Positions 50,282 to 59,699 are shown, numbered from the stretch's first letter. The stretch is DNA of 64,000 nt from an uncultured Alistipes sp. (GCA_944321945.1 CALUNE010000001.1:1-64000); one strand, 5' to 3'. Notes: generated from the letters alone by a model not told the origin. Made by a program: numbers and translations.

Positions 50282-52438
50282 TTAAGCCCGGGCCCTGCGG
50301 TCCGGGCTTTCGTTTTCCCGGCGCATCGAGAGCGAGATCCGTCCGCGGACGGTATCGACCGCCGTGACGCGGACCTCGACCTGCTGTCCCAGCCGCACGA
50401 CGTCGGCCGGCGAGGCGACGTACCGGTCGGCCAGTTGCGAGATGTGGACCAGTCCGTCCTGCTTGACGCCGATGTCGACAAAGGCGCCGAAGGCCGTGAG
50501 GTTGGTGACGATGCCGGGCAGTCGCATCCCTACGCGCAGGTCGTCGATCGTGTGGATGTCCGGCGCGAAGGCGAATCCGTGGAGGGGTTCGCGGGGGTCG
50601 AGGCCGCGTTTGTCGAGAGCCTCGAGGATGTCCCGTACGGTGGGCAACCCGACCCGGTCGTCGACATATTGTTCGGGATGAATCCCTTCGCGCAGCGACT
50701 TGTCGTTGAGGAACTGCCCGACGCTGACGCCCCGATCGGCGGCCATCCGCTCGACGATGCGGTATGATTCGGGGTGCACGGCGCTGTTGTCCAGCGGGTT
50801 GTCGCCTCCGACGACGCGCAGGAATCCGGCCGCCTGTTCGAAGGCCCGGGCCCCCAGGCGCGGGACCTTGAGCAGGGCCCGCCGCGTCGGGAAGTCACCG
50901 TGGGCGGCCCGGTAGGCGACGATGTTCTCGGCCAGCGCAGGCCCCAGCCCCGAGACATAGGTCAGGATGTGCTTCGAGGCGGTGTTGATGTTGACGCCGA
51001 CGCGGTTTACGCAGCTCTCGACCACGACATGCAGGCGGCCACGCAGCTTCGTCGGATCGACGCTGTGCTGATACTGCCCGACGCCGATCGAGCGGGGATC
51101 GATCTTGACCAGCTCCGAGAGCGGATCGATCAGCCGGCGGCCGATGCTGACGGCACCGCGCACCGTGACGTCCTGATCGGGGAACTCTTCGCGGGCGGTG
51201 GCCGAGGCGGAGTAGACCGATGCGCCGTCCTCGCTCACCGCATAGACCTCGACCCCTTCGAGCCCGAGGCTGCGGACCAGCTGTTCGGTTTCGCGTCCGG
51301 CCGTGCCGTCGCCCACGGCAAAGGCCTCCGTGTGGTAACGGGCAGCCAGTTCGCGGAGCGTGGCGGCGGCTTCGTCGCGGCGGTTCTGGGGCGGATGGGG
51401 GAAGATCGTCGTGTGGTGGAGCAGATTGCCCTGGGCATCGAGGACCGCCACCTTGCAGCCGGTGCGGAATCCGGGGTCGAGGGCGATCACGCGCTTCTGT
51501 CCCAGGGGCGAGGCCAGCAGCAGCTGCCGCAGGTTCTCGGCGAAGATCCGGATGGCCTCGTCGTCGGCCCGTTCCTTGACGGCGGCCAGCTGTTCGGTCT
51601 CGAGCGAGGGGCGCAGGAGGCGTTTGAAGGCATCCGTGAGGGCCGCCTCCATCCACCGGCGGGTGGTCGATCCGGGGCGGATGAAGCGTTGCCGAAGCAC
51701 CTCGTTGCAGCGCTCCGCGTCGACCTCGATCCCGACGCGCAGAATCCCCTCCTCCTCGCCGCGGCGCATGGCCAGATAGCGGTGTGAGGCGATGTTGCGC
51801 ACCGGTCCCGAGGCCTCGAAATAGTCGGCATACTTCGCCCCTTCGTCCTCCTTGCCGCGGATCACGCGCGAGCGGACGATCCCTTCGCGTGCGAAGATCC
51901 GGCGCAGTGCCGTGCGGGCATGTTCGTCTTCGGCGATGCGTTCGGCGATGATGTCGCATGCGCCGGCGAGGGCATCGTCGGGCGTCGGGACCTCGTCCGT
52001 GACGAAACGCCGCGCTTCGCCTTCGGGATCCGTCGAGCGCTGGGCCTGGATCCGGTTGGCCAGGGGTTCCAGCCCCCGCTGACGGGCGACGGTGGCACGC
52101 GTGCGGCGTTTGGGGCGGTAGGGCAGGTAGAGATCCTCGAGCGTGGTGGCATCCCAGCACGTTTCGATGCGCTGGCGCAGTTCGTCGGTCAGCGCGCCCT
52201 GGCTCTCGATCGTCTCAAGGACGGTTCGCCGCCGGGCTTCGAGTTCGGTCAGCCGGTCGAGCCACTCCTTGACGGCGGCCACCTGCACCTCGTCGAGCGA
52301 TCCGGTGGCCTCCTTGCGGTATCGGCTGATGAAGGGGATGGTGGCTCCGTCGCGCAGCAGGCGGACGGTCCCCTGCACCCGCGGCAGGGCGATCTGTAAC
52401 TGGAGGGAGATGACCTCCTCGAGCGTGGTTTGCGGCAT
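50282..52438 (-). CDS. tex: Tex-family RNA-binding transcription accessory protein
   Basis: A 718-residue protein of the Tex/YhgF family. An N-terminal helical domain has the ATIPFISRYRKEATGSLDEV signature. A YqgF/RNase-H-like domain follows (VIALDPGFRTGCKVAVLD, about residues 320-340, then FAVGDGTAGRETEQ). Two helix-hairpin-helix segments contain NINTASKHILTYVSGLGPAL and GDFPTRRALLKVPRLGARAF. A C-terminal S1 RNA-binding domain (about 640-705, GIVTNLTAFGAFVDIGVKQD) ends it. It takes part in transcription and ribosome-related RNA processes. The ATG at 52438 matches the family start; the longer frame beyond it is antisense to the anSME gene. Confidence 0.95.
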   Translation of the reverse strand: MPQTTLEEVISLQLQIALPRVQGTVRLLRDGATIPFISRYRKEATGSLDEVQVAAVKEWLDRLTELEARRRTVLETIESQGALTDELRQRIETCWDATTLEDLYLPYRPKRRTRATVARQRGLEPLANRIQAQRSTDPEGEARRFVTDEVPTPDDALAGACDIIAERIAEDEHARTALRRIFAREGIVRSRVIRGKEDEGAKYADYFEASGPVRNIASHRYLAMRRGEEEGILRVGIEVDAERCNEVLRQRFIRPGSTTRRWMEAALTDAFKRLLRPSLETEQLAAVKERADDEAIRIFAENLRQLLLASPLGQKRVIALDPGFRTGCKVAVLDAQGNLLHHTTIFPHPPQNRRDEAAATLRELAARYHTEAFAVGDGTAGRETEQLVRSLGLEGVEVYAVSEDGASVYSASATAREEFPDQDVTVRGAVSIGRRLIDPLSELVKIDPRSIGVGQYQHSVDPTKLRGRLHVVVESCVNRVGVNINTASKHILTYVSGLGPALAENIVAYRAAHGDFPTRRALLKVPRLGARAFEQAAGFLRVVGGDNPLDNSAVHPESYRIVERMAADRGVSVGQFLNDKSLREGIHPEQYVDDRVGLPTVRDILEALDKRGLDPREPLHGFAFAPDIHTIDDLRVGMRLPGIVTNLTAFGAFVDIGVKQDGLVHISQLADRYVASPADVVRLGQQVEVRVTAVDTVRGRISLSMRRENESPDRRARA
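50284..50317 (+). terminator. Terminator of the EamA gene, overlapping tex
   Basis: AAGCCCGG/CCGGGCTT stem (50284-50291 with 50302-50309) with a G/C-rich loop, then TTTCGTTTT. It lies inside the last codons of the convergent tex gene. Confidence 0.65.
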
Positions 52439-52498
52439 GATCTGTGTTTTTTGAGGGTAAAGATACGCTTTTTTGCGGGTTCGACGGCTCCTTTTTCG

Positions 52499-52506
52499 TA
52501 TATTTG
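52499..52506 (+). promoter_or_regulatory. -7 element of the anSME gene
   Basis: TATATTTG, 37 bases before the ATG. A TTTG lies 23 bases upstream of it, slightly long. A near-match TATCTTTA for tex lies on the minus strand at 52465-52458. Confidence 0.5.
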
Positions 52507-52543
52507 AGGCTGGAATTCTTCTGAACCGAAACCTCTTTCGCCG

Positions 52544-53806
52544 ATGAAAAACAAGGATATCTTCACCTTCCGCGATGCCGAGAGACAGGTGGGCCCGGTG
52601 GCCTTCATGACGATGCTCAAGCCCGCCGGCTCGACCTGCAACCTCGACTGCCACTACTGCTACTACCTGGACAAGGCCGTGCAGTACGGCGGTCGTCAGG
52701 CGGTGATGAGCGACGAACTGTTGGAACTTTACATCCGCCAGTATATCGAGGCCAACGAGGTCGACACGGTGCAGTTCTGCTGGCACGGCGGCGAGCCGCT
52801 GCTGCTGGGGATCGACTTCTACCGCAAGGCGATGGCTCTTCAGGAGAAGTACGCCGACGGCAAGCGGATCGAGAATACGTTGCAGACCAACGGCACGCTG
52901 GTCGACGAGGCGTGGTGCGACCTCTTCGCCGCGAACAACTTCCTGGTGGGCATCTCGCTCGACGGCCCGCAGGATATTCACGACGCGTTCCGCGTGACGA
53001 AGGGGGGCCGGCCGACCTTCGAACGGGTCATGCAGACCGTTGCGATGTTCCAGCACGGCGGCGTGGAGTACAATACGCTGAGCGTCGTGAACCGCCTCTG
53101 CGAGGGGCGCGGTGCGGAGATCTACCGCTTCTTCCGCGACACGGTCCACAGCAAATACATGCAGTTCCTGCCGGCCGTCGAACACGTGGTCGACGTGGAG
53201 GGGTTCCACCGTCCGTTGATCGTCTCGCCGGAACGCGAGGGGGCGCGGCTGGCCGAATGGTCGGTCACGGCCGTGGGATACGGCCGCTTCCTGTGCGATA
53301 TCTTCGACGAGTGGGTCGTCAGCGACGTGGGCCGGACCTTCGTGCAGATGTTCGATGCCTCGCTGGCGCAGTGGTGCGGCGTGCAGCCGGGGGTCTGCTC
53401 GATGGGCGAGACGTGCGGCGATGCGCTGGTGGTCGAGCACAACGGCGACGTCTATTCGTGCGACCACTTCGTCTATCCGGAGTACCTGCTGGGCAATATC
53501 CGCGAGACGCCGCTGGCGGAGATCTACCGCTCGAAGAAGCGCCGCGACTTCGGCCTTGCCAAACGCAACTCGCTGCCGGCCGAGTGTCTGCGCTGCAAAT
53601 ACTACTTTGCCTGCCGGGGCGAGTGCCCGAAACACCGTTTCGAGACCGGAGCGGACGGTTGCCGCAAGAATTCGCTCTGCGAGGGGCTGAAGGCCTATTT
53701 CCGCCACGTCGAACCCTATATGGAGCAGATGCGCGACCTGCTGTCGCGGCAGCAGTCGCCGGCGTGGGTCATGCCCTTTGCCCGCCGGCGCATGGGGTTG
53801 ATGTAG
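52544..53806 (+). CDS. Anaerobic sulfatase-maturating enzyme (radical SAM/SPASM)
   Basis: A 420-residue protein. The radical-SAM motif CNLDCHYCYY (C32, C36, C39) and the GGEP motif (WHGGEPLL, about residue 86) are present. The C-terminal SPASM domain has seven or more cysteines (CGVQPGVCSMGETCG, CDHF, CLRCKYYFACRGECPKHRF) for two auxiliary clusters. It converts an active-site Cys or Ser of sulfatases to formylglycine. The length and the C-terminal Cys pattern match anSME of Bacteroides. No sulfatase gene is adjacent, so its substrates are elsewhere. Monocistronic. Confidence 0.93.
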   Translation: MKNKDIFTFRDAERQVGPVAFMTMLKPAGSTCNLDCHYCYYLDKAVQYGGRQAVMSDELLELYIRQYIEANEVDTVQFCWHGGEPLLLGIDFYRKAMALQEKYADGKRIENTLQTNGTLVDEAWCDLFAANNFLVGISLDGPQDIHDAFRVTKGGRPTFERVMQTVAMFQHGGVEYNTLSVVNRLCEGRGAEIYRFFRDTVHSKYMQFLPAVEHVVDVEGFHRPLIVSPEREGARLAEWSVTAVGYGRFLCDIFDEWVVSDVGRTFVQMFDASLAQWCGVQPGVCSMGETCGDALVVEHNGDVYSCDHFVYPEYLLGNIRETPLAEIYRSKKRRDFGLAKRNSLPAECLRCKYYFACRGECPKHRFETGADGCRKNSLCEGLKAYFRHVEPYMEQMRDLLSRQQSPAWVMPFARRRMGLM

Positions 53807-53828
53807 ATGCGGAGGAGTTTGCGGGTAT

Positions 53829-53866
53829 GAAAAAAGAGCGCTTCGCCATTCAGACGAAGCGCTCTT
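53829..53866. terminator. Terminator between anSME and rnpB
   Basis: AAGAGCGCTTCG/CGAAGCGCTCTT perfect 12-bp stem with a 9-base loop. A six-to-seven A run precedes it on the plus strand, giving a T-run on the minus strand, so it mainly ends rnpB. It may also end the anSME transcript. Confidence 0.8.
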
Positions 53867-53873
53867 CATACGT

Positions 53874-54283
53874 GCAGGCCCTGTAAGCCGGGTTCTGTCC
53901 CCGGAGCGAACCCCGGGTCTCTGTCATTTATCTACGACGGCAGTCACCTGCCGCCTCCAGCAACCTACCCCCCGGCATCGGACGAGCAACCCTTAATTGC
54001 CGGTATACATGGTCTTGCAACCCACGGGACGTACGGCCGGATGACATCACTGCCTCCGCGGTGGGCTCTTACCCCGCCTTTTCACCCTTACCGGTCGGAA
54101 ATTCCGGGCCGTAGATCCTCCTCCCCTGCGGGACGGGGCCGAACCCGGACGCCTTTGCCGGCGGTTGTTTTCTGTTACGCTTCCATGACCTCACGGCCAT
54201 CAAGTCGTTAGCTTGCGTGGTGCTCTGCGTTGCCCGGACTTTCCTCCCCCGGCCGACGGCCGGCAGCGACAGAGCGGGCCTGC
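53874..54283 (-). ncRNA. rnpB: RNase P RNA
   Basis: The minus strand has the bacterial class A hallmarks. The 5' P1 strand GCAGGCCC (54283-54276) pairs with 3' GGGCCTGC (53881-53874). GAGGAAAGTCCGGGC, the conserved CR-I, appears after about 25 bases, and the 3' region has ACAGAACCCGGCTTAC. The length of about 410 bases is normal. It is the catalytic RNA that removes tRNA 5' leaders. Confidence 0.95.
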
Positions 54284-54287
54284 GCCG

Positions 54288-54295
54288 CAAAGATA
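54288..54295 (-). promoter_or_regulatory. -7 element of rnpB
   Basis: TATCTTTG on the minus strand ends 5 bases before the first P1 base, placing the start at the RNA's 5' end. No -33 consensus. Confidence 0.6.
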
Positions 54296-54396
54296 GGGAT
54301 TTTTCGCGAAAAGCGCGGCATGACAGGCGGTTTTCTGCTCTGAACGGGGCAGACGTCGGTTCCCTGACCTTCGGCCCTTCGTCGGTGGATCGGGGG

Positions 54397-55779
54397 TCAG
54401 AGGATTCGTTTCACCCAGTCGAACCACCTGTAGGGCGGATAGCGGAACGGCAGATCGATGCGTCCCGAAGTCTCCAGCACGGAACGCCGGTGCGAAAAGG
54501 CCTCGAAACTCTCCCTGCCGTGGTAGCGGCCCATGCCCGACTGTCCCACGCCGCCGAACGGCATCCGGTCGTTGGCAATCTGGGCGACCGTATCGTTCAG
54601 ACAGGCTCCGCCCGACGACGTGCTCGCCAGGATCTTCTGCCCCTGCTTTTCGGGCCCGAAATAGTAGAGGGCCAGCGGTTTTTCGCGCGACGTGACGAAT
54701 TCCACCACTTCGTCCGTCGTTTCGAAGGTCATTACCGGCAGTACCGGTCCGAAGATCTCCTCCTGCATGACCGGAGCCGCGGGATCGACCTCCCCCAGCA
54801 GTGTCGGTGCGATGTAGCGCTCTTCGGGGTCAGTCTCTCCGCCGAAGAGGATCCGCCCCTGGGAGAGGTACTCGGCGACGCGTTCGAAGGCCCGTTCGTC
54901 GACCATCCGTGCATAATGGGGGCTCTTGCGGGGGTTCTCGCCGTGGAACGCCCGCACGGCTTCGGCGTAGGCAGTGACGAACTCCTCGCGCAGCGTGTGG
55001 TGGATCAGCAGATAGTCGGGTGCCACGCACGTCTGCCCCGCATTGATGGTCTTGCCCCAGGCGATGCGCCGCGCCGCGATCCGCAGATCCGCTCCGCGGT
55101 CGACGATGCAGGGGCTCTTGCCGCCCAGTTCGAGGATGACGGGCGTGAGGTGCTGCGCCGCGGCGCTCATCACCACGCGGCCCAGGGCCGGACTGCCCGT
55201 GAAGAAGATCACGTCCCAGCGCAGGGCGAAGAGCTGCGTATTGACATCGCGGCCGCCCTGCACCACGGTGACATACTCCTCGTCGAAGATCTCGGCAATC
55301 ATCGCCTCGAGCACCCGGGCCACGTGCGGCGTATGGGGCGATGGCTTCAGCACGGCGGTGCATCCGGCCGAGATGGCCCCCACGAGCGGATTGAGCAGCA
55401 GCTGTACGGGGTAGTTCCACGGAGCGACGATCAGTGCCTGCCCGAGCGGTTCGGCGATGATGCGGCTGCGGGCCGGCTGGAGCTTCATGGGAGTCGGGCG
55501 CTGTTCGGGGCGCATCCAGGCGTGCAGATGGCGCAGATGCTGGCGGATTTCGCCGCGGATGAGGCTCAGTTCGGTGAGGATGGCCTCTTCGCGCGACTTG
55601 TGCAGATCCTCCCACAGGGCTTCGCACAGACGGTCTTCCCAGTTGGTGAGGGCGGCGTCGAGCCGGCGGAGCATCGTCCGGCGGAAGGCTTCCGGGCGGG
55701 TTTCGCCCGTGCGGAAGCGGGCTTTCTGGGCGGCGGCCAATGCTTCGATCCGGGCCGCGGGGGTATCCGTGAGAATCAT
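54397..55779 (-). CDS. Aldehyde dehydrogenase
   Basis: A 460-residue protein of the short, ALDH3-like group. The NAD-binding PWNYPVQLLLNPLVGAISAG segment (120-139) and FTGSPALG (193-200) are present. The general base is Glu217 in LELGGKSP, and the catalytic nucleophile is Cys251 in NAGQTCVAPDY. The C-terminal MPFGGVGQSGMGRYHG motif is standard. It oxidises aldehydes to acids; the substrate is unknown. The ATG at 55779 was chosen because the first 22 residues of the longer frame lie in the terminator region of the bat operon. Monocistronic. Confidence 0.94.
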   Translation of the reverse strand: MILTDTPAARIEALAAAQKARFRTGETRPEAFRRTMLRRLDAALTNWEDRLCEALWEDLHKSREEAILTELSLIRGEIRQHLRHLHAWMRPEQRPTPMKLQPARSRIIAEPLGQALIVAPWNYPVQLLLNPLVGAISAGCTAVLKPSPHTPHVARVLEAMIAEIFDEEYVTVVQGGRDVNTQLFALRWDVIFFTGSPALGRVVMSAAAQHLTPVILELGGKSPCIVDRGADLRIAARRIAWGKTINAGQTCVAPDYLLIHHTLREEFVTAYAEAVRAFHGENPRKSPHYARMVDERAFERVAEYLSQGRILFGGETDPEERYIAPTLLGEVDPAAPVMQEEIFGPVLPVMTFETTDEVVEFVTSREKPLALYYFGPEKQGQKILASTSSGGACLNDTVAQIANDRMPFGGVGQSGMGRYHGRESFEAFSHRRSVLETSGRIDLPFRYPPYRWFDWVKRIL

Positions 55780-55818
55780 GATTTCGGGGTTTACGGGTTT
55801 TCGACTCAAAAATGCAAA

Positions 55819-55849
55819 GGGAGTGCCGCACGTATGTAGCGTCACTCCC
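55819..55849 (-). terminator. Terminator of the bat operon
   Basis: GGGAGTG/CACTCCC stem (55819-55825 with 55843-55849) downstream of batB on the minus strand, followed by CTTTGCATTTTTG. The T-run is interrupted. Confidence 0.5.
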
Positions 55850-55865
55850 TGTTTTCGGACGGGAA

Positions 55866-56894
55866 CTATCTCTTTTCGCGGAAGATGTTCAGGTGGGCCA
55901 GCAGCGGGTTGCGGCGGTCGAGGATCAGGAACTCGGCGAGCAGCAGCACCAGCGCCGCAATCACCAGATACTGATACTGTTCGTTGAACTCCTCGAAACG
56001 GACGGTCGACAGTTCGGTCTGTTCCATGGCGTTGATCTCCTTGACGATTTCGTCCAGCCCGATCGACTGCTTGGTGGCACGCACATAGGCGCCGCCGGTG
56101 ATGTCGGCAATCTGGGCCAGCATCTCTTCGTTGAGCTTCGAGACGACCATTTCGCCGTTTTCGTCCTTGATGAACTCACCGTCGATCTGGATCGGGGCGC
56201 CCTCGGGGGTTCCGATTCCGATGGTGAAGATCTTTACGCCCATCTTGGCGGCGCGTTCGGCGGCGGCCAGGGCGTCATCCTCGTGGTTTTCGCCGTCGGT
56301 GATCAGGATGATGACCCGTCCGTGGCTCTGTTCCGTGTCGCTCGAGAACGACAGCAGCGCCTGTTCCAGGGCCTTGCCGATGGCCGTGCCCTGCACCGCA
56401 ACCAGCGACGGATCGATCCGTCGGGCGAAGGCTCTCGCCATGCGGTAGTCCGACGTGATCGGCAGCTGGACCTTCGGTTCGCCGGCGAAGACCACCAGTC
56501 CGACGCGGTCCTGCTGCAACCCTTCGAAGAGTTTGCCGATGGCGTATTTCGTGCGTTCGAGGCGGTTGGGCTCGAAATCCTCGGCCAGCATCGAGTTCGA
56601 GACGTCGACCACGAGCATCATTTCGATGCCCTGGGTCTTCTCTTCGCGGAGTTTCGACCCGAACTGGGGCCGGGCCGCGGCCAGGATCAGACACAGAACG
56701 GCCCCCAGAAAGAGCAGGAAGCGCAGCGTAACGCGTCCCGTCGAGACTTCGGGCATCAGCTCCTGCAGCACGTCGGGATGGCCGAATCGTGCGATCCGTT
56801 TGCGGCGGTTGCGGGCCGCGAGCCAGAAGAGCGCCGCCAGCACCGGCAGCACTGCGAGGAGCCAGAGATATTGCGGATTTGCAAAACGAAACAT
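55866..56894 (-). CDS. batB: VWA-domain protein BatB
   Basis: A 342-residue protein. Two N-terminal membrane helices (about residues 8-26 and 56-75) precede a von Willebrand A domain with the MIDAS motif DVSNSM (about 93-98), TSDYRM and the acidic ITDGENHEDD. A C-terminal membrane helix (LVIAALVLLLAEFLIL) follows. In Bacteroides fragilis the bat genes support aerotolerance, and related proteins form envelope complexes with MoxR ATPases. The gene is last in this operon, 12 bases after batA. Confidence 0.88.
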   Translation of the reverse strand: MFRFANPQYLWLLAVLPVLAALFWLAARNRRKRIARFGHPDVLQELMPEVSTGRVTLRFLLFLGAVLCLILAAARPQFGSKLREEKTQGIEMMLVVDVSNSMLAEDFEPNRLERTKYAIGKLFEGLQQDRVGLVVFAGEPKVQLPITSDYRMARAFARRIDPSLVAVQGTAIGKALEQALLSFSSDTEQSHGRVIILITDGENHEDDALAAAERAAKMGVKIFTIGIGTPEGAPIQIDGEFIKDENGEMVVSKLNEEMLAQIADITGGAYVRATKQSIGLDEIVKEINAMEQTELSTVRFEEFNEQYQYLVIAALVLLLAEFLILDRRNPLLAHLNIFREKR

Positions 56895-56906
56895 GACGAA
56901 TGCTTT

Positions 56907-57896
56907 TTACGGGATACGTTTCAGAACGAGGTTCGAGAGCAGGAACTCCGCGAGCAGCAGCCCCAGGGCAGCCAGCACCCAGCCGAGGAACTGTTCGTGG
57001 TAGGCGATGTGTTCGAAGACCTCGACCTTGCTCTTTTCCAGCTGGTTGATCTCGTCGTAGATGGCCTTGAGTTTTTCGTTGTCCGTAGCGCGGAAGTATT
57101 TTCCGCCGGTCATTTCGGCCATGGCCGAGAGGGTTTTTTCGTCGATCTCGACCGGCACCTGGGCCACGGAGACGTTGCCGAACATATCCACGTACGGATA
57201 GGGGGCCGTTCCGCGCGTGCCGACTCCGATCGTGTAGACGCGGATGCCCTGTGCCTTGGCGATTTCGGCGGCAGTCATCGGGGTGATCTGTCCGCGGTTG
57301 TTGACGCCGTCGGTCAGCAGGATGATGACTTTCGATTTGGAGTCGCTTTCGCGCAGGCGGTTGATGGCCGTAGCCAGACCGTTGCCGATGGCCGTGCCGT
57401 TGTCGTCGATCAATCCGCTGCGGATGCGGGCGAGCAGGGTCTGCAGCGTACTCTGGTCGGTGGTCAGCGGGCTTTGCGTGAAGGCTTCGGCGGCGAAGAC
57501 CACCAGGCCGATGCGGTCGCCGTAGCGGTCGGCGATGAACGATCCGGCGACCTCCTTGGCGGCGGTGATTCGGTCGGGCTGGAAGTCGCGGGCCAGCATC
57601 GAGGCCGAGACGTCGATGGCCAGCATGATGTCGATTCCTTCGGTGTTGGTCGTGACGTTCTGTTCGACATCCTGCGGGCGGGCCAGTGCCACGACCAGCA
57701 GCGAAAAGGCTGTGGCCCGCAGGACGAAGGGCAGATGCCGCAGGTAGTAGCGCACCGTGCGCGGGGCGTCCGTCACGCCGCGGATGCTCGAGATCTGGAT
57801 GGCGGCACCGCCCTGCAGCGTCCGCCAGACGTAGTAGCCGATCATCGGCACAAGCAGCACGAGCAGCCAAAGATAGTATGGTGATGCGAAATGCAT
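56907..57896 (-). CDS. batA: VWA-domain protein BatA
   Basis: A 329-residue protein with the same layout as BatB. Membrane helices are at the start and near residue 60, and the VWA domain has MIDAS DVSASM (about 95-100), TTDQST and LLTDGVNNRG. A final membrane helix (WVLAALGLLLAEFLLSNLVL) ends it. It is probably a periplasm-facing or cytoplasm-facing inner-membrane partner of BatB. It starts 15 bases after the TPR gene ends. Confidence 0.88.
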   Translation of the reverse strand: MHFASPYYLWLLVLLVPMIGYYVWRTLQGGAAIQISSIRGVTDAPRTVRYYLRHLPFVLRATAFSLLVVALARPQDVEQNVTTNTEGIDIMLAIDVSASMLARDFQPDRITAAKEVAGSFIADRYGDRIGLVVFAAEAFTQSPLTTDQSTLQTLLARIRSGLIDDNGTAIGNGLATAINRLRESDSKSKVIILLTDGVNNRGQITPMTAAEIAKAQGIRVYTIGVGTRGTAPYPYVDMFGNVSVAQVPVEIDEKTLSAMAEMTGGKYFRATDNEKLKAIYDEINQLEKSKVEVFEHIAYHEQFLGWVLAALGLLLAEFLLSNLVLKRIP

Positions 57897-57911
57897 GGTC
57901 TACAAAGGTTT

Positions 57912-58718
57912 TTACCAGTTTTTCTTGCCGCGGACCGCAACACCCTTGGCCTTGTCCTTGAGTTTCTCCTGGGTTTTGTCCTCCTGGGCCTGGATGGCGT
58001 CGAGCATCTGTTCCTGCTCCCGGGGCGAGATGCCCGAGGGGGTAGGCTCTCCTTCGCCGGGTTTCTGTTCGCCCTTCCGGTCCGGATCCTGACCCTGGTT
58101 CGGATTCTGGTTCTGGTTCTGATCCTGGTTATTCTGATTCTTGTCGTTCGGATTCTGCTGCGGATTCTGGTTTTGGTTTTGTCCCTGCTGGTTCTGGTTC
58201 TGATCCTTGTTCTGGTCCTTGTTTTGATCCTTGTTCTGGTCGTTTCCTCCGCCGCCGTTCTGGTTCTGGTCGAGCAGCCGCTTCGTGTAGGCATAGTTGT
58301 ACTTGGCCTCCATGTCCGCGGGATTGAAACGCAGCGACTGCTTGTAGCTTTCGAGCGCCTCCTTGTATTTTTTCTGCTTGAACTGGGCGTTCCCGAGGTT
58401 GTAGAAGGCTTCGGCCCGCTCCGTGTCGTTGCGCAGCGTATCGGCCGCGGCCTGCTGCATGGTCTGCTCGGCGCGGTCGAAACGTTCGGCCTTGTAGAGG
58501 GCGTTTCCGAGGTCATAGGTGGCCTCGAACTGCCCGGGAGCAGCCTTCAGCGCCTCTTCGTAGCGTTGGATCGCCGTTTCGTACTCTCCTTTGTTGTACT
58601 GCCGCGTGCCCTTGCGCACGAGCGAGCGTTCGGGCATTCGCTGGGCCTGGGCCCCGGCAGCCGCAAAGAGCAGCGCCAACAGGATATAAAGTGACTTGTG
58701 CATCATTTTCTCGCGCAT
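57912..58718 (-). CDS. batC: TPR protein with Asn/Gln/Asp-rich tail (BatC-like)
   Basis: A 268-residue protein (a start at 58706 or 58703 is as likely) with a signal peptide ending AQAQ. About three tetratricopeptide repeats (residues 38-145, NKGEYETAIQRYEEALKAAP, FYNLGNAQFKQKKYKEALES) are followed by a low-complexity segment of QNKDQN, QNQNP and similar (about 155-215) and a charged end. A TPR protein is a standard member of the bat cluster (BatC). Here it precedes batA instead of following batB. The ATG at 58718 is adjacent to the upstream stop, so coupling is likely. Confidence 0.8.
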   Translation of the reverse strand: MREKMMHKSLYILLALLFAAAGAQAQRMPERSLVRKGTRQYNKGEYETAIQRYEEALKAAPGQFEATYDLGNALYKAERFDRAEQTMQQAAADTLRNDTERAEAFYNLGNAQFKQKKYKEALESYKQSLRFNPADMEAKYNYAYTKRLLDQNQNGGGGNDQNKDQNKDQNKDQNQNQQGQNQNQNPQQNPNDKNQNNQDQNQNQNPNQGQDPDRKGEQKPGEGEPTPSGISPREQEQMLDAIQAQEDKTQEKLKDKAKGVAVRGKKNW

Positions 58719-59699
58719 TTAATTCTGCAACGGATCATTTTCCGGCTGGGGTGCCGTCTCCTCGACGAGTTTGGTCTCCTCGACGAAGTAGTAGGCCTTC
58801 AGGTAGTCGGCCTCGTTCTGTTCGGCATCGGGCATCGCCTTGGCGAACTTCACCAGATCGCCGTCGCGCAGGATCGACGTGAGATCCATGCGGGCCTTGT
58901 CCGGGAGCTCCTGGCCGCGCATCGCCTCGATGATCTCGTCGGAGGTCATCTCCATGGCGCCGATTCCCCAGCGGCCGGCGATGTAGGTGCGCAGGATGTC
59001 GGTCAGCCCCGAATAGTACTGCTTGTGGCGGTTGTTCTGCCAGAGTTTCTGGTTGTGGAGCGTTTCGAGCGCCTGGATGGCGGCCACGTGCGGCGGCAGC
59101 GGCGGTGCCGGCTTGAAGAGGTCGCCGAATCCCTTGCCGCGTTTGGCCAGCCAGCGGTGCAGACCCCAGGCTCCGGCCGCCAGAAGCAGCAGGATGAAGA
59201 GCCCCCAGGTGATGTAGTCCTTGATTTCGCACAGCCGGAAGGGCAGTGTCTTTTGGGGCTTGAGGTCGTAGATCGACTGCGAGGTGGAGTCGATCTGGAA
59301 GGTTGTGACCTGGAGCCGGAGCGAATCACGGCTGTGGAGCGTGTCGAGGATGTTCTTGTCGGCGTAGAGGACCTGGGCGACGCCGAGGTTGTAGTTCCCC
59401 TCGTCGAAGGCGGCCAGCCGGTAGCGTTTGCGCAGTTTGAGGTGCCGTCCGTCGCGCAGGAGCGTATCCACCGGGAAGCTCTCGACGAGTTCGAGTTTGC
59501 CGTCGCTGGGTTCGAAGACCGGGAAGTCGACCTCCTGGACGAGATCCTTCTCCACGTCGATGACATAATCGAAGCGGTCGCCGATCATAATGCTGTCGGG
59601 GTCGATGTGCGCCGTGACGACGGGTCTGTCCTGGGCCCGGAGGGGCGTGGCCGCCAGGGTCAGAGCCGCGAGCCATGCTATGGATGAGAGACGTTTCAT
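58719..59699 (-). CDS. Bat-operon membrane protein (BatG-like)
   Basis: A 326-residue protein with a signal peptide (AATPLRAQ). A beta-rich periplasmic domain (about residues 25-155, VVTAHIDPDSIMIGDRFDYV), one membrane helix (ITWGLFILLLLAAGAWGLHR, about 170-190) and a helical cytoplasmic end (YYSGLTDILRTYIAGRWGIG) follow. The layout resembles the uncharacterised protein encoded after DUF58 in Bacteroides bat clusters. It overlaps the DUF58 stop by 4 bases. Confidence 0.75.
   Translation of the reverse strand: MKRLSSIAWLAALTLAATPLRAQDRPVVTAHIDPDSIMIGDRFDYVIDVEKDLVQEVDFPVFEPSDGKLELVESFPVDTLLRDGRHLKLRKRYRLAAFDEGNYNLGVAQVLYADKNILDTLHSRDSLRLQVTTFQIDSTSQSIYDLKPQKTLPFRLCEIKDYITWGLFILLLLAAGAWGLHRWLAKRGKGFGDLFKPAPPLPPHVAAIQALETLHNQKLWQNNRHKQYYSGLTDILRTYIAGRWGIGAMEMTSDEIIEAMRGQELPDKARMDLTSILRDGDLVKFAKAMPDAEQNEADYLKAYYFVEETKLVEETAPQPENDPLQN

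Noticed and set aside
52439..53869. N-terminal extension of tex by 477 codons
   Set aside because: It is antisense to the anSME gene; Tex homologues begin near MPQTT at 52438.
58120..58260. Repeat array of imperfect short units on the plus strand
   Set aside because: It is the coding sequence for the Asn/Gln/Asp-rich tail of the TPR protein, not an independent repeat element.
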